64,000 nt of DNA from Pseudomonas paracarnis. GTDB lineage: Bacteria; Pseudomonadota; Gammaproteobacteria; Pseudomonadales; Pseudomonadaceae. Shown here one piece after another: positions 29,879 through 39,771 of the stretch. Positions within the stretch are counted from its first letter, which is position 1, and each line of letters begins with the position of its first letter. The translations under genes were made by a program, and so were the position numbers. The stretch covers positions 915,570 through 979,569 of the forward strand of contig NZ_CAJFCN010000001.1 of the NCBI RefSeq assembly GCF_904063055.1. The letters run 5' to 3'. The notes beneath the pieces were generated by a model. It was not told the DNA's origin. It did not search any database and worked only from the letters and a program-made list of their open reading frames with translations.

Positions 29879-31183
29879 GTGAGTAGTAGTTTTCGCGCCC
29901 CCCCGGTTCCTCAGTTTGAAATCAGCTTTATGGCAGTTTCTGAGGCTGTCCTCAGGCAGAAGGTATTCATCGTTTTAGTCACTGCCGCGGTAGGCTTGGT
30001 TGCTTTGGCATACGCTTTTATCGCCACTCCTGTGTATCAGGTCAGCAGTGTGTTGAGACCTGCTGCTCTTAATGAGCTGGACGCCCTAAATCGCTCGGAG
30101 ATTTACTCCCTGCCTCCTGGTGAGGCATTGACAAGAGTGGGCGCTGCGCTGGAGTCCTATGAAACTAGGCTTGGTTTCTTTCGCGAAAATCAGAAGCTCT
30201 TCAGGGCGTTTGAGCGTCCAGGTAGGACACTTGAGCAGAGCTTCGAGGAGTTCAATCGCAACTCGATCAGTTTGTCCCTCCCTGATCCAAAGAAAACAGA
30301 TATTCTCAGTTCCTTCATTCGAATTGAGATGAATTACCCTAAAGATGTTGATGGCGTTTCCATCTTAAATGGATTTGTGAATTACGCTATAAATACGGAA
30401 AGAGAACATATAGCGGCAGACCTGAATGTTATTGTAAAAAATCGACTGAACGAATTGAATGGTAAACTTGATGCTGCGCGTTCTAATTATAATAATGACA
30501 AAGAAGCCAGAGTTGCCTCATTGCAAGAGTCCAATAACTTACGGCGTGCTCAACTGCGCGATGAACTTAAGGCTCTTCGTGCTCAACTCAAGACAGAACG
30601 CTACGACCGAGTCGCGTATCTAAACGAGGCTATCGGCATCGCCAAGTCTTTGGGGATTCGTAAGCCAACTACACCTACCTCATTAGGTGAGGCGGATCGT
30701 GCGGGTTCGTCCACTACTATGCGAACCGAAGTCAATAATCAGCAGATCCCGCTTTATTTCATGGGGACAGAGGCTTTGGAGGCTGAGCGTAGTGTTCTGC
30801 AGCAGCGTAAATCAGACGACTTCACTGCTAAGAGGGTTGGAGAAATTGCCAAGGAATTGCAGTTGCTCGAAAATAATCGCGAAATTGAAATTTTAAATAG
30901 CCGCCAGAATGAAGATATTTTTCTTGCGGGCGTTCAGTCTTTGCGCGCCGAAGCTGTGCGGTTGCAGGGGCTCGCTATTGACATGAGTCGCTTAAAGTTG
31001 GTGACAATTGATAAGCAAGCTTTGGAGCCCATTAATCCAATCAAGCCCAATCGGAAGCTGATAATCATATTCGGTTTGTTATTAGGGGGTGTGCTCGGTA
31101 TTGCAATTGTTGCCATCCGCTCTATCCTTAGCCAGCAGCGAGCTGCGAGACCTGTCTTGTTGGTAAGTAATACGGTTGTTTGA
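29879..31183 (+). CDS. wzz: O-antigen chain-length regulator Wzz
   Basis: A 434-residue polysaccharide co-polymerase. The N-terminal helix is at about 35-53 and the C-terminal helix at about 391-412, with a long periplasmic, coiled-coil-prone region between (for example repeated Leu/Arg/Glu heptads near 190-235). The Pro-rich segment before the second helix (EPINPIKPNRKLI) is the family hallmark. The first gene of the O-antigen cluster, downstream of ihfB-lapA, as in P. aeruginosa. The start is GTG. Confidence 0.9.
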   Translation: MSSSFRAPPVPQFEISFMAVSEAVLRQKVFIVLVTAAVGLVALAYAFIATPVYQVSSVLRPAALNELDALNRSEIYSLPPGEALTRVGAALESYETRLGFFRENQKLFRAFERPGRTLEQSFEEFNRNSISLSLPDPKKTDILSSFIRIEMNYPKDVDGVSILNGFVNYAINTEREHIAADLNVIVKNRLNELNGKLDAARSNYNNDKEARVASLQESNNLRRAQLRDELKALRAQLKTERYDRVAYLNEAIGIAKSLGIRKPTTPTSLGEADRAGSSTTMRTEVNNQQIPLYFMGTEALEAERSVLQQRKSDDFTAKRVGEIAKELQLLENNREIEILNSRQNEDIFLAGVQSLRAEAVRLQGLAIDMSRLKLVTIDKQALEPINPIKPNRKLIIIFGLLLGGVLGIAIVAIRSILSQQRAARPVLLVSNTVV

Positions 31184-31199
31184 AGCTTGTGTCGGTTTG

Positions 31200-31225
31200 C
31201 CTGAAACTATCAGCTTGGTTTCAGG
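31200..31225 (+). terminator. Hairpin after wzz
   Basis: Perfect 8-base stem CCTGAAAC / GTTTCAGG with a ten-base loop, 16 bases after the wzz stop; a T-run follows about ten bases later. A weak or Rho-assisted terminator is possible. Confidence 0.45.
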
Positions 31226-31593
31226 TGAACTCAATTTTTAATGTGATACATTATCCTTGAAAGCTTCGATACTTATTCATGGGTGTATATGTCAAATGGC
31301 GAGCGGTAGTGTTCCTATACTTGTCAGGCTCAGCCATGCTCGATTTTTATCGGCTTGTCTGGTTTTTCGAACGCGGCTTCAATAACTCTACTAGGCTTGT
31401 ATTTGCTGTGCTGCACTTGCAATTGGCGCGAGCGCGCTCTGGCTCAGGTCCGAGGTGATGAAGGTGTGCCTTCGTACAACCGCGAAGTCTGACGTCGCCA
31501 GCATTTGCCCCCCCTGCACACTCGTTAGCAATATTCAAGGGCAGCACCGCTGCCCGATAATTTTATCGGCTTGACAAAGGAAGTTTAAAACCA
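31226..31593 (+). other. Intergenic region before rmlA
   Basis: About 370 bases without a supported gene. It includes the perfect hairpin GGGCAGC-ACC-GCTGCCC (31540-31556) followed by GATAATTTTATCGG, which could terminate or attenuate transcription entering rmlA. The RBS AAAGGAAG lies before the rmlA ATG. A short reverse ORF in the region has no codon or start support. Confidence 0.5.
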
Positions 31594-32466
31594 ATGAAAG
31601 GTATTGTTTTGGCGGGTGGTTCCGGTACGCGGCTTTATCCGATAACCAAAGGCGTCTCCAAGCAGCTGTTACCTGTATATGACAAGCCAATGATTTATTA
31701 TCCATTGTCCGTCCTTTTTCTGGCGGGTATCCGCGATATCTTACTGATCAGCACACCCGTGGATATCGATGGCTTCAAGCGCTTGCTTGGCGACGGAAGT
31801 GATTTTGGCGTGAATATCAGCTATGCAGTTCAACCGCAGCCTGATGGCCTTGCTCAAGCTTTCATTATCGGCCAAGAGTTCATTGGCGATGATTCGGTGT
31901 GCCTGGTGCTAGGCGACAATATTTTTTATGGTCAAGGTTTCAGCCCGATGCTCCGTTCGGCTGCTGGGCAGGCGAGTGGCGCAAGCGTATTCGGTTATCA
32001 GGTAAAAGACCCGGAGCGTTTCGGCGTCGTAGAGTTTGACGAGCAAAAGCGTGCGATTTCGATCGAAGAAAAGCCGTCCAAACCCAAGTCCAATTTTGCC
32101 GTGACCGGACTTTATTTTTACGACAATGATGTTGTGGAAATAGCTAAGCAGGTGAAACCATCTCTTCGTGGGGAGCTGGAAATCACTAGCATCAATGAGG
32201 CCTACCTGAATCGAGGAGACCTTAGGGTGGAGCTTCTCGGACGTGGTTTTGCATGGCTCGATACAGGGACGCATGAAAGCCTGCTCGAGGCCGCCCATTT
32301 CGTTGAGACCCTGGAGAAGCGCCAAGGGTACAAGGTCGCATGCCTTGAAGAAATTGCCTTTACTAACGGCTGGCTGACGGCTAATCAGTTGGGTCAGATC
32401 GGAGAAAGTCTCAGTAAAAACGCTTACGGTCAGTATTTGCTAAGCATCGCACGAGAAAAAAAATAA
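31594..32466 (+). CDS. rmlA: Glucose-1-phosphate thymidylyltransferase
   Basis: A 290-residue nucleotidyltransferase forming dTDP-glucose. The pyrophosphorylase signature [11 protein letters not shown] is at residues 8-18, followed by [17 protein letters not shown]. It is full length. No rmlB, rmlC or rmlD follows; instead a WecE-like transaminase does, so dTDP-glucose is probably directed through an RmlB elsewhere in the genome to dTDP-4-amino-4,6-dideoxygalactose. Confidence 0.93.
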   Translation: MKGIVLAGGSGTRLYPITKGVSKQLLPVYDKPMIYYPLSVLFLAGIRDILLISTPVDIDGFKRLLGDGSDFGVNISYAVQPQPDGLAQAFIIGQEFIGDDSVCLVLGDNIFYGQGFSPMLRSAAGQASGASVFGYQVKDPERFGVVEFDEQKRAISIEEKPSKPKSNFAVTGLYFYDNDVVEIAKQVKPSLRGELEITSINEAYLNRGDLRVELLGRGFAWLDTGTHESLLEAAHFVETLEKRQGYKVACLEEIAFTNGWLTANQLGQIGESLSKNAYGQYLLSIAREKK

Positions 32467-32514
32467 GGTATACGCCGATCAACTCAGATCAGGCTTGCTG
32501 TGTGGCATAATTTT

Positions 32515-32544
32515 CCAGGCGCTGACTCAGCGCTTGGGATTTTT
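32515..32544 (+). terminator. Terminator-like hairpin after rmlA
   Basis: CCAGGCGCT pairs with AGCGCTTGG (nine pairs, one G-U) around loop GACTC, followed by GATTTTTC. It lies in the 190-base gap between rmlA and the wecE-like gene, so the two may be transcribed separately. Confidence 0.6.
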
Positions 32545-32656
32545 CAGAGCGTACCCTGAAAATGCTGAGTCGAGGCGCGAGCTGGTCGTATACTGGTCTG
32601 CTGAATATGGAAAAAAGCTAGACTTTTTGAGGCTTCGAACTGAGTTTTAAGAGAAA

Positions 32657-33796
32657 ATGATGATTGCATTTAATAGACCACCCTACACTGGCAGTGAAGA
32701 TCAATATGTTCTAGCTGCGATGAGAAGCGAAAAAATATCAGGTGATGGCGAGTATTCTGCCTTATGCAAAAATTGGTTTGAGGAGACGCTAGGCTGCGAC
32801 AAATTCCTGCTGACGCCTTCCTGTACCCAGGCTTTGGAAATGGCGGCATTGCTGATCGATATCCAGCCCGGTGACGAAGTCATCATGCCGAGTTATACGT
32901 TTGTCAGCACCGCAAACGCTTTCGTGTTACGCGGCGCTCGTATTGTGTTCGTGGACGTGCGCCCCGATACCATGAATCTTGACGAGACCCTTATTGAAGC
33001 GGCCATTACGGACAAGACCAAGGCGATTGTCCCTGTTCACTACGCCGGTGTAGCGTGCGAAATGGATACGATCATGGATATTGCTCGGCGGCACGATCTA
33101 TTCGTTATTGAAGACGCGGCACAAGCGATGATGTCAACTTATAAAGGGCGTCCGTTGGGCACGATAGGTCATTTGGCTGCCTTTAGTTTTCACGAAACCA
33201 AGAACTATACAAGCGCGGGTGAGGGCGGAGGCTTAATCATCAACGATGAGCGGTTTTCCTCGCGTGCTGAAATCATTCGTGAAAAGGGTACCAATCGCAA
33301 TCAATACTTCCGAGGTATGGTTGATAAATACAGCTGGGTCGATGTAGGAAGTAGTTACCTTCCATCAGATATTCAAGCTGCCTATCTTTGGGGGCAACTC
33401 GATAATAGTATTCTGATTAATGAAACGAGATTGAAAATTTGGAACTCGTACAAGGTCGGCTTACAGGGTCTGGCGGAGGCAGGCAAGTTGGTATTGCCTA
33501 CCATTCCGACCGATTGTGAGCACAATGGCCATATGTTTTATATTAAAGTCAGCGATCTCAGTACGCGAGCAGCGCTGCTGGCGCACTTGAAATCGGCAGG
33601 TGTTGGTGCCGTTTTTCACTATGTTCCGCTTCACTCGGCACTTGCAGGCGAGAAGTTCAGTCGATTTGAAGGTGTAGATCGTTTCACTACGGCTGAAAGC
33701 GAAAAGCTGATTCGTCTGCCAGTATGGTATGGATTGAGCGAACAGCAGGTCCAGACGGTTATAGCTGCGGTAACAAGCTTTTACGGCTCTCTCTGA
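32657..33796 (+). CDS. wecE: dTDP-4-amino-4,6-dideoxygalactose transaminase (WecE/RffA-like)
   Basis: A 379-residue DegT/DnrJ/EryC1 family PLP aminotransferase. The N-terminus (IAFNRPPYTGSE, KISGDGEYS) and the PLP-lysine segment SFHETKNYTSAGEGGG match WecE/RffA, which makes dTDP-Fuc4N in enterobacterial common antigen synthesis. The upstream rmlA supplies dTDP-glucose. A matching N-acetyltransferase (WecD) is not in the cluster. Two consecutive ATG codons follow AAGAGAAA; the first is used here. Confidence 0.88.
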   Translation: MMIAFNRPPYTGSEDQYVLAAMRSEKISGDGEYSALCKNWFEETLGCDKFLLTPSCTQALEMAALLIDIQPGDEVIMPSYTFVSTANAFVLRGARIVFVDVRPDTMNLDETLIEAAITDKTKAIVPVHYAGVACEMDTIMDIARRHDLFVIEDAAQAMMSTYKGRPLGTIGHLAAFSFHETKNYTSAGEGGGLIINDERFSSRAEIIREKGTNRNQYFRGMVDKYSWVDVGSSYLPSDIQAAYLWGQLDNSILINETRLKIWNSYKVGLQGLAEAGKLVLPTIPTDCEHNGHMFYIKVSDLSTRAALLAHLKSAGVGAVFHYVPLHSALAGEKFSRFEGVDRFTTAESEKLIRLPVWYGLSEQQVQTVIAAVTSFYGSL

Positions 33797-33832
33797 GGCG
33801 GGTCTGTGTAATTGTAGTCTTATAACGCTCGG

Positions 33833-35107
33833 GTGGGTTTTGTGTCTGGTTTATATAGTGCCATGTGGACGGGGTTCGCTCATTTAACAAAAATACTTGC
33901 TGGATTCATCGTGCTAAAATTAGTAGCGGTGTATTTGGGAGCTGAAGGCCTGGGTAGCTTAGGCCAGTTAATGAGTTTAATTACCATCTTGTCTCTGATT
34001 GCGGGGGGAGGGATAACCAATGGCGTCATTAAATATGTAGCTGAATACAAAATCCTGCCACCGAAGATGCTCCATTTTGTATCTGGGGCATTTTCGTATG
34101 CATCGTATTTCTCTGTCGCCTTGTTGGTTATCTGCCTATTTTTCTCAGGCCCCCTTGCCAAAGTTATTATGGGGGATGTGAAATATTTTTGGATAATTAT
34201 CTTAGTTGGTTTTGCCCAATATGGCTTTGCATTAACGAATTTGATAGTTGGCGTAGTTAACGGTTTAAAGGAGACAAGGGTTTTTGCGATCATCCAAATC
34301 GTTGGTGGTTTCTTGGCCATTCCCGTTGCCTGGGCACTCATTGCAAAGTTTGGTTGGAATGGTGCAGTTATCGCGCTCTGCGTGATAGTGGTTTCTCCGT
34401 TGCTCCCGGGTATAATGGTCTTTTTCAAGTCGAGCTTTAAAGGGCAAGTAAAATTATTGGCTCTGCGTCAGTTGCCAGTAAAGTTGTTGGCACCGTTTTC
34501 GCTTATGTTGTTTACCAGTGCGGTTGCTTTTCCGGTAGTCGAGATGGTGGTAAGGAATTATCTCATTACGAGTGAGGGGTATCATCAAGCAGGTCTATGG
34601 CAAGGTGCGATAAAGCTCTCAAGTGCCTACCTTGGTTTTTTTAGTATGTTTCTTGGGTATTATTTCATGCCCATGATATCCGAGCAGCATGATAAGAAAG
34701 TTATAGCACGGTTAGTGTTTAGATATCTGGCTTTTGTGATGCTGCTGTTTATCCTTGGCGGTACCGTTTTGTATGTTGGGCGATCTTTTTTTCTGGTGCT
34801 GGCTTTGTCGTCCGATTTCAAAGAGCTTGAAGAGTTAATCATATATCAATTGGCCGGTGATTTTTTTAGGATATCCGCATATGTGATCGGTTATGTGGCT
34901 GTGGCCAAAGCTGCCACGAAGCTCTATGTAGTAGCTGAGTTTTTTCAAAGCATTGTATTTTTAGGAGCAGTGTTCACTGCATCATTTTTGTATAATGGTG
35001 TACAGGGAGTGATGCTCGGATACATGGCTACGTATATAATTTATTTCATCGTTTGTGTTGTGGGTTTCTGGATTTATCTAGGGAAATCAGTTCGGCGTCT
35101 TGAATAA
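33833..35107 (+). CDS. wzx: O-antigen flippase Wzx (WzxE-like)
   Basis: A 424-residue, 12-helix MOP-superfamily lipid-linked oligosaccharide translocase. The N-terminal segment (ILAGFIVLKLVAVYLGAEGLGSLGQ) resembles WzxE of the common-antigen system, which fits its place directly after the wecE-like gene. It would flip undecaprenyl-linked O units. The start at 33833 is not ATG (the next codons read GFVSGLYS) and could lie a few codons off. The coding sequence is AT-rich, unlike the core genome. Confidence 0.87.
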   Translation: MGFVSGLYSAMWTGFAHLTKILAGFIVLKLVAVYLGAEGLGSLGQLMSLITILSLIAGGGITNGVIKYVAEYKILPPKMLHFVSGAFSYASYFSVALLVICLFFSGPLAKVIMGDVKYFWIIILVGFAQYGFALTNLIVGVVNGLKETRVFAIIQIVGGFLAIPVAWALIAKFGWNGAVIALCVIVVSPLLPGIMVFFKSSFKGQVKLLALRQLPVKLLAPFSLMLFTSAVAFPVVEMVVRNYLITSEGYHQAGLWQGAIKLSSAYLGFFSMFLGYYFMPMISEQHDKKVIARLVFRYLAFVMLLFILGGTVLYVGRSFFLVLALSSDFKELEELIIYQLAGDFFRISAYVIGYVAVAKAATKLYVVAEFFQSIVFLGAVFTASFLYNGVQGVMLGYMATYIIYFIVCVVGFWIYLGKSVRRLE

Positions 35108-35128
35108 TAAATTGATATTGGAGATAGT

Positions 35129-36388
35129 ATGAAAAAGGTCTTGTTTGTACAGTCGTCACTGGGGTTAGGGGGTATTGAGACTTTTTTCGTCCGCCTAGTT
35201 AAAGAGTTGAGCGCCAAAGGCGTACGCCCACAGTTTGTGTTTCTCTATAAAAAACTCATTAATCCAAAGCTGTTGATTGAGCTTCAAAAGTTTTCCGATG
35301 TCTATTATTGGCAAGATTTGTTGAGCCTTTCTGTCGACGGGGTGGGCGAGAAAGCAAAGCTGATGCTTCCGCTGAGCTCAAAAAAGGTCGAAGCGCTGTT
35401 TTCCGACTGTGAGGCTATACACGTCTCTAATGCATTGACTTATCTGTGTGCTCAACGGCTCGCTTCCTGTTTATCTCAAAATCTTAAATGCGTATTTGGG
35501 ATTTATCATGCTAACGAACTTTCATGGGGTGGAGACAAACTTCCAATTTACGAGAGCTACTTTCGAAACAAGCTGTTTGGCGCGCCGCCAATGGTTTTAT
35601 TTTTTAATCAGTCCTCCGTAGATAAAACCGCGAAGGCTAATAATTTCCCTGCGTACCCGTTTAAGCTGTTCCCCCTCGGAGTGGATATGCCCAGCCTTCG
35701 TGGCGAATCGAAGGTGTCAGGCGATAAGCTTCGACTTGTTTCAGTGGGGCGCCTTGTAGAGTTCAAGACCTACAATTTATATATGTTGGATGTTGCCCGA
35801 GAGCTAAAAGACAATGGCATCGACTTTACTTATAGTATCTTCGGTTCCGGACCTTTAAGCGAAATTATGGCCGCCAGGATTGCGGAGTTGAATTTGCAGG
35901 ATAGCGTCATCCTCGAAGGCGATCTAGAATATTCGCGGCTTGATGAGGAACTCTCAACGCACCACCTGTTTATTGGTACAGGTACAGCTTTGCTGCATGC
36001 AGCAGCAAATGGACTGGCATGCATTACAGCTATTGAAAACGAACAAGCCGCCACATCCTATGGGTACTTTTCTGAACTGCCTGGATATGATTACCATGAG
36101 CAGGGCATGGATTTCGAAAAATTTAAGTTCTACGACTTGATCGCGCAATACAGTGTGCTTGATGCCGCAGATAGAGAGACATTGTCACAGCGGCATCTTG
36201 TGAGAAGCAAAGCGTTCAATATGAATGCCTGTGCGGATAATTTTGTTGATGCTTTCGAGACGTCTCCACCCATTAAAAAGTCGTCGTTTATATTTTACTC
36301 CTTCATGTTTCGTTTTGTTGCCTGTGAGCTCAGCGCGAAAATTACTTCTGGTGAAAGATATAGCAAAAAATATGAGCATGTTCTGTGA
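35129..36388 (+). CDS. Glycosyltransferase, GT4-like, atypical motif
   Basis: A 419-residue GT-B fold enzyme. The N-terminal SSLGLGGIETFFVRLV is the glycine-rich loop, and VSVGRLVEFKTYNLYMLDVA is the donor-domain start (about 208-228). The E-x7-E motif normal for GT4 is replaced by TGTALLHAAANGLACI, without either Glu. The distal C-terminus is aromatic and basic. It probably adds one sugar of the O unit; donor and acceptor are unknown. Confidence 0.75.
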   Translation: MKKVLFVQSSLGLGGIETFFVRLVKELSAKGVRPQFVFLYKKLINPKLLIELQKFSDVYYWQDLLSLSVDGVGEKAKLMLPLSSKKVEALFSDCEAIHVSNALTYLCAQRLASCLSQNLKCVFGIYHANELSWGGDKLPIYESYFRNKLFGAPPMVLFFNQSSVDKTAKANNFPAYPFKLFPLGVDMPSLRGESKVSGDKLRLVSVGRLVEFKTYNLYMLDVARELKDNGIDFTYSIFGSGPLSEIMAARIAELNLQDSVILEGDLEYSRLDEELSTHHLFIGTGTALLHAAANGLACITAIENEQAATSYGYFSELPGYDYHEQGMDFEKFKFYDLIAQYSVLDAADRETLSQRHLVRSKAFNMNACADNFVDAFETSPPIKKSSFIFYSFMFRFVACELSAKITSGERYSKKYEHVL

Positions 36389-36446
36389 TTACTAAAGACT
36401 CTGCGCTCTGTTTTTCTTCCGTTTGCTTGAGTGTCGGAGCATGGTG

Positions 36447-37493
36447 ATGTTGTTTATCTTTATAGCGCTCGTCATTGTAAAAGTCGGCTTTTTCTTTATG
36501 TTTATCTCCAGTCCGACGACACTGTTTTCGGGCGGCAGCGATGCAGACTTCTATGACGCTTATGCCTTGGGTGAGGAATCTCTGACATCTAGCGTCTGGC
36601 CTGACTGGTTGAGAGCGCTGAATGAGGTAGGGCTCTATTCGCGGGTGGGCGTTAGTATTTTTTTGATGGTGCTGGGTGTCTTGGTCATTCCGATTTTGTG
36701 TGGCCGTCTTGCGTTGGTTAAAGGCTACCCCTACAAAACAAAGATTTACTTGGGCATTGCCATCGCTGTCAGTATGTATCCAACACTTTTTTACTATACG
36801 CTCGATATCTATCGAGACGTGTTCATGTTGTTCGTTTTTTTGTCGGGATTACTGTTTGTGAAATGGTCAATCCACTCTGAGTCTCCGTTGAAAAAGCTGT
36901 TCTATATGGTTGTTGTATTTGGCCATGGTTACTTACTTTATCTGTTTCGAGGGTACCTCGGTTTCGCGTTTTTGATTTCCTATTTTGGCTTTTTTATGTT
37001 TCGTGTGCGGAAATTGTCATTCTTTCTGCATGTGATCCCTATGCTTCTTGCGTTGAATGTTTTTTATATTTTGGGTTTTTTTGAGCCGCTAATGGCTTAT
37101 AGAGGGCTGTTCGATGGTGTGGAGGGTGGTGCAAGTTTGGGGATTCGTTTCGACTCTGCGTTAATGTTTATCCCCGATTTTACACTAAACCTGCTTTACC
37201 AGTTGTTTGGTCTCTACTTCCCAAATATTATGGCAGTGTTTGTGTTTTTATTAGAAAGTATCCCTTTTTCGATAGCGTTTGTTTATGTTGTTAGGAATCG
37301 GATATACGCAAATTCTTTTGTTAACTTCATGTTTGTATTTTCGGTTGTTTACTCGATTATATGGTTGCTAGGTAATGATAATCTTGGTACGGCTATGAGG
37401 CTGCGTATGTATGCTTATGTCAGCTTTATCATCTGTAGTGTGATTATTTATCAGCGCAAGAAACTATTTCTACAAGGGCAAACTGCCAGCTGA
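36447..37493 (+). CDS. wzy: Putative O-antigen polymerase Wzy
   Basis: A roughly 348-residue polytopic membrane protein with about ten hydrophobic helices and a large loop between later helices. Sequence similarity is low, as usual for Wzy, so the call rests on topology and on being the only polymerase candidate in a Wzx/Wzz cluster. ATG 36447 is chosen because GGAG lies seven bases before it; ATG 36441 is also in frame. Strongly AT-rich, Phe-rich coding, suggesting transfer. Confidence 0.65.
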   Translation: MLFIFIALVIVKVGFFFMFISSPTTLFSGGSDADFYDAYALGEESLTSSVWPDWLRALNEVGLYSRVGVSIFLMVLGVLVIPILCGRLALVKGYPYKTKIYLGIAIAVSMYPTLFYYTLDIYRDVFMLFVFLSGLLFVKWSIHSESPLKKLFYMVVVFGHGYLLYLFRGYLGFAFLISYFGFFMFRVRKLSFFLHVIPMLLALNVFYILGFFEPLMAYRGLFDGVEGGASLGIRFDSALMFIPDFTLNLLYQLFGLYFPNIMAVFVFLLESIPFSIAFVYVVRNRIYANSFVNFMFVFSVVYSIIWLLGNDNLGTAMRLRMYAYVSFIICSVIIYQRKKLFLQGQTAS

Positions 37494-37543
37494 ACGTTGC
37501 GGGTAGAGTTTTAGTTGGGCCTCACTACAGCGGAGTTGTATGC

Positions 37544-38518
37544 ATGAACGTTTCAATAACGGGGGGAAGTGGTTTTATCGGGAAGCTGCTGTTAGCAGCG
37601 TTATCTGCGCGTGGTGACCGTATTACTCAGCTTTCTCGTCGTGATGACATGCAGGGGGGGGCTGCGCGTTGCATTAAGGGCGACCTTGTATCAGGGGGGA
37701 AAGCACTGGTCGAATTTGTCCAGGGCTGCGACGTTGTTTACCATTGTGCAGGAGAAGTCAAAAATACAGCGCTGATGTACGCTCTGCATGTTGGGGGTAC
37801 CAGAAACTTGCTTCAAGCGGTGAGCGAAGAAATCATGCGTACGGGCCGAGCCATTCATTGGGTCCAGCTCAGCAGCACTGGCGCATATGGGCCGCAAGCC
37901 AAAGGTGCATCTCTTCCCACAACCGTGGACGAGAGCTTCACTCCCGCCCCGGTCGGGGAGTATGAGGTGACCAAGACAATTGCTGATGAATTGGTTGTGG
38001 CTCTAGCCTCCATACAGCCCCTATTTACCTACACGATCATCAGACCCTCGATCGTCATTGGGAAAGACATGTCTAACCAGTCTTTCTTTCAAATGGCGAG
38101 TGTCGTACGCAAGCGATTATTCTTCTATATAGGCGTCGAAGGGGCTTTGTCCACCTATGTTCACGTGGACGATGTCGTCCGAGCGCTATTGATATGCTCA
38201 ATTGATCGTAGGGCTGTCGGGGAGACGTTCATACTGTCAAATGACTGCCTATTGAAGGAGGTTATTGATCAAATGGCCAGGAGTCAGGGGGTGTCGATCC
38301 CGCGCTTGAGGTTGCCCGAACGAGGAGTACGAATATTGATTCGTCTACTTTCTCCTTTCATGCGATTGCCTTTGACCCCGGAGCGTGTGGATGCGTTAAC
38401 TAAGCGTGTTGGCTACAGCGCCGCGCGTATCAAGAGCACCTTGGGCTTCGATTTTGGTAGCTCTATTCCTGAAGCTGTTCCTGGCTTGATTACAGCTCGA
38501 ACTGAGCAAGTTTCCTGA
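37544..38518 (+). CDS. NAD-dependent epimerase/dehydratase
   Basis: A 324-residue extended SDR. The nucleotide-binding motif is TGGSGFIG (6-13); the catalytic Ser is in QLSSTGAYG and the Tyr-Lys pair in YEVTK. This composition fits nucleotide-sugar 4-epimerases or WbpV-type 4-keto reductases. In the cluster it precedes a GT4 and a PglC-like transferase, so it likely prepares a UDP-HexNAc donor; the exact reaction cannot be read from sequence. Confidence 0.82.
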   Translation: MNVSITGGSGFIGKLLLAALSARGDRITQLSRRDDMQGGAARCIKGDLVSGGKALVEFVQGCDVVYHCAGEVKNTALMYALHVGGTRNLLQAVSEEIMRTGRAIHWVQLSSTGAYGPQAKGASLPTTVDESFTPAPVGEYEVTKTIADELVVALASIQPLFTYTIIRPSIVIGKDMSNQSFFQMASVVRKRLFFYIGVEGALSTYVHVDDVVRALLICSIDRRAVGETFILSNDCLLKEVIDQMARSQGVSIPRLRLPERGVRILIRLLSPFMRLPLTPERVDALTKRVGYSAARIKSTLGFDFGSSIPEAVPGLITARTEQVS

Positions 38519-38535
38519 ATTTATGGTGGTAGCGC

Positions 38536-39687
38536 ATGGCTCATCTTAAAAAAATCTGTATCGTCGCAACAGTGCCCGTCGCCCTCCGAGCGTTCATGCT
38601 TGAGCATGTGAATAAGCTGGCAGAAACCCACAGCATTACACTTATGGCAAATGGTACGGAGGCCGACGTAGTTGGAATGTTGGGTGAGAACGTCCGGTTC
38701 TTACCGCTTCCGATTGAAAGGCAAGTGTCACTGCTCAGCGACTTGAAGTCATTGATCGCGCTGTACCGGATCTTTTCTAAAGAGAAGTTCGACTGCGTTT
38801 TGTCGATCATGCCCAAGTCGGGCCTTCTTTCTATGTTGGCAGGATTCTTTGCGCGTACGCCTGTACGTGTGCATATTTTCACAGGCCAAGTCTGGTTTAC
38901 CAAGCAGGGAATTGCGCGCATTGGACTCAAAAATCTGGATAGGCTGTTATCGTTCTGCGCTACCAGCTTACTAGCCGACAGCCCTTCTCAACGGGAGTTT
39001 CTTGTTTCGCAAAGAGTCGTCAGCCCGAGCAAAATCAGCGTCCTGGGTCAGGGGTCCATCAGTGGTGTTGACGTTGCGCGTTTCAAGCCGAGCGCGCAAT
39101 TGCGTCGGGATATACGTGAATCGCTTGGCATACCTGAGGCGGATGTGGTTTATCTATTCATGGCGCGCCTTACCCATGTGAAGGGTGTTCCGGAATTGGG
39201 GCAGGCTTTCAGGGCCCTAGCTGCTAATCTGCCAAACGCCCACCTGTTGGTAGTGGGTCCCGATGAGGATGGCCTTGATGGTCGCCTGAAGGAGTTGATG
39301 GTACCGTTTGGTAACCGCTATCACCGGATTGGTTACACCCAAGTGCCAGAAAGCTACATGGCGGCTGCGGATGTATTTTGTATTCCCAGTTATCGTGAAG
39401 GCTTTAGCCTGGCGACGATCCAGGCAGCCGGTGTCGGCCTGCCTGCCATTGCGTCCCGGATTTATGGGCTGACTGACGCTGTGAAAGAGGGTGTGACGGG
39501 GATCTTTCACCGCGCGGGCTCGGTTGGTGAATTGAGCGCTGCCATCTTGAAGTTTTATTCCGATGAGGCAATGCGAAAGCGGATGTCCAAGGCCGCGGAG
39601 CTCAGGGCTCATAAAGATTTTTCTCAAGCATTCATTGTTCAAGAGATGTATAGCTATATAACATCCTTATTGAACAAGGCTCGCTAA
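38536..39687 (+). CDS. Glycosyltransferase family 4 (PglA-like)
   Basis: A 383-residue GT-B enzyme. The segment PSYREGFSLATIQAAGVGLPAIASRIYGLTDAV is typical of GT4 enzymes next to PglC-type transferases, but the second Glu of E-x7-E is Gln. It probably adds the second sugar onto the lipid-linked first sugar at the cytoplasmic face. Close spacing before (17 bases) and after suggests one operon. Confidence 0.85.
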   Translation: MAHLKKICIVATVPVALRAFMLEHVNKLAETHSITLMANGTEADVVGMLGENVRFLPLPIERQVSLLSDLKSLIALYRIFSKEKFDCVLSIMPKSGLLSMLAGFFARTPVRVHIFTGQVWFTKQGIARIGLKNLDRLLSFCATSLLADSPSQREFLVSQRVVSPSKISVLGQGSISGVDVARFKPSAQLRRDIRESLGIPEADVVYLFMARLTHVKGVPELGQAFRALAANLPNAHLLVVGPDEDGLDGRLKELMVPFGNRYHRIGYTQVPESYMAAADVFCIPSYREGFSLATIQAAGVGLPAIASRIYGLTDAVKEGVTGIFHRAGSVGELSAAILKFYSDEAMRKRMSKAAELRAHKDFSQAFIVQEMYSYITSLLNKAR

Positions 39688-39771
39688 GTGGCTATGGCAA
39701 GGCTTCTGTTGAGTTAGCCTGGGGTTCGAAACTCTAGTAATTGAATGGCATGATTTAATGTGGGTAGATGG

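Noticed and set aside
31347..31547. Reverse ORF of 66 codons before rmlA
   Set aside because: No ribosome site, no domain, and it overlaps a hairpin region.
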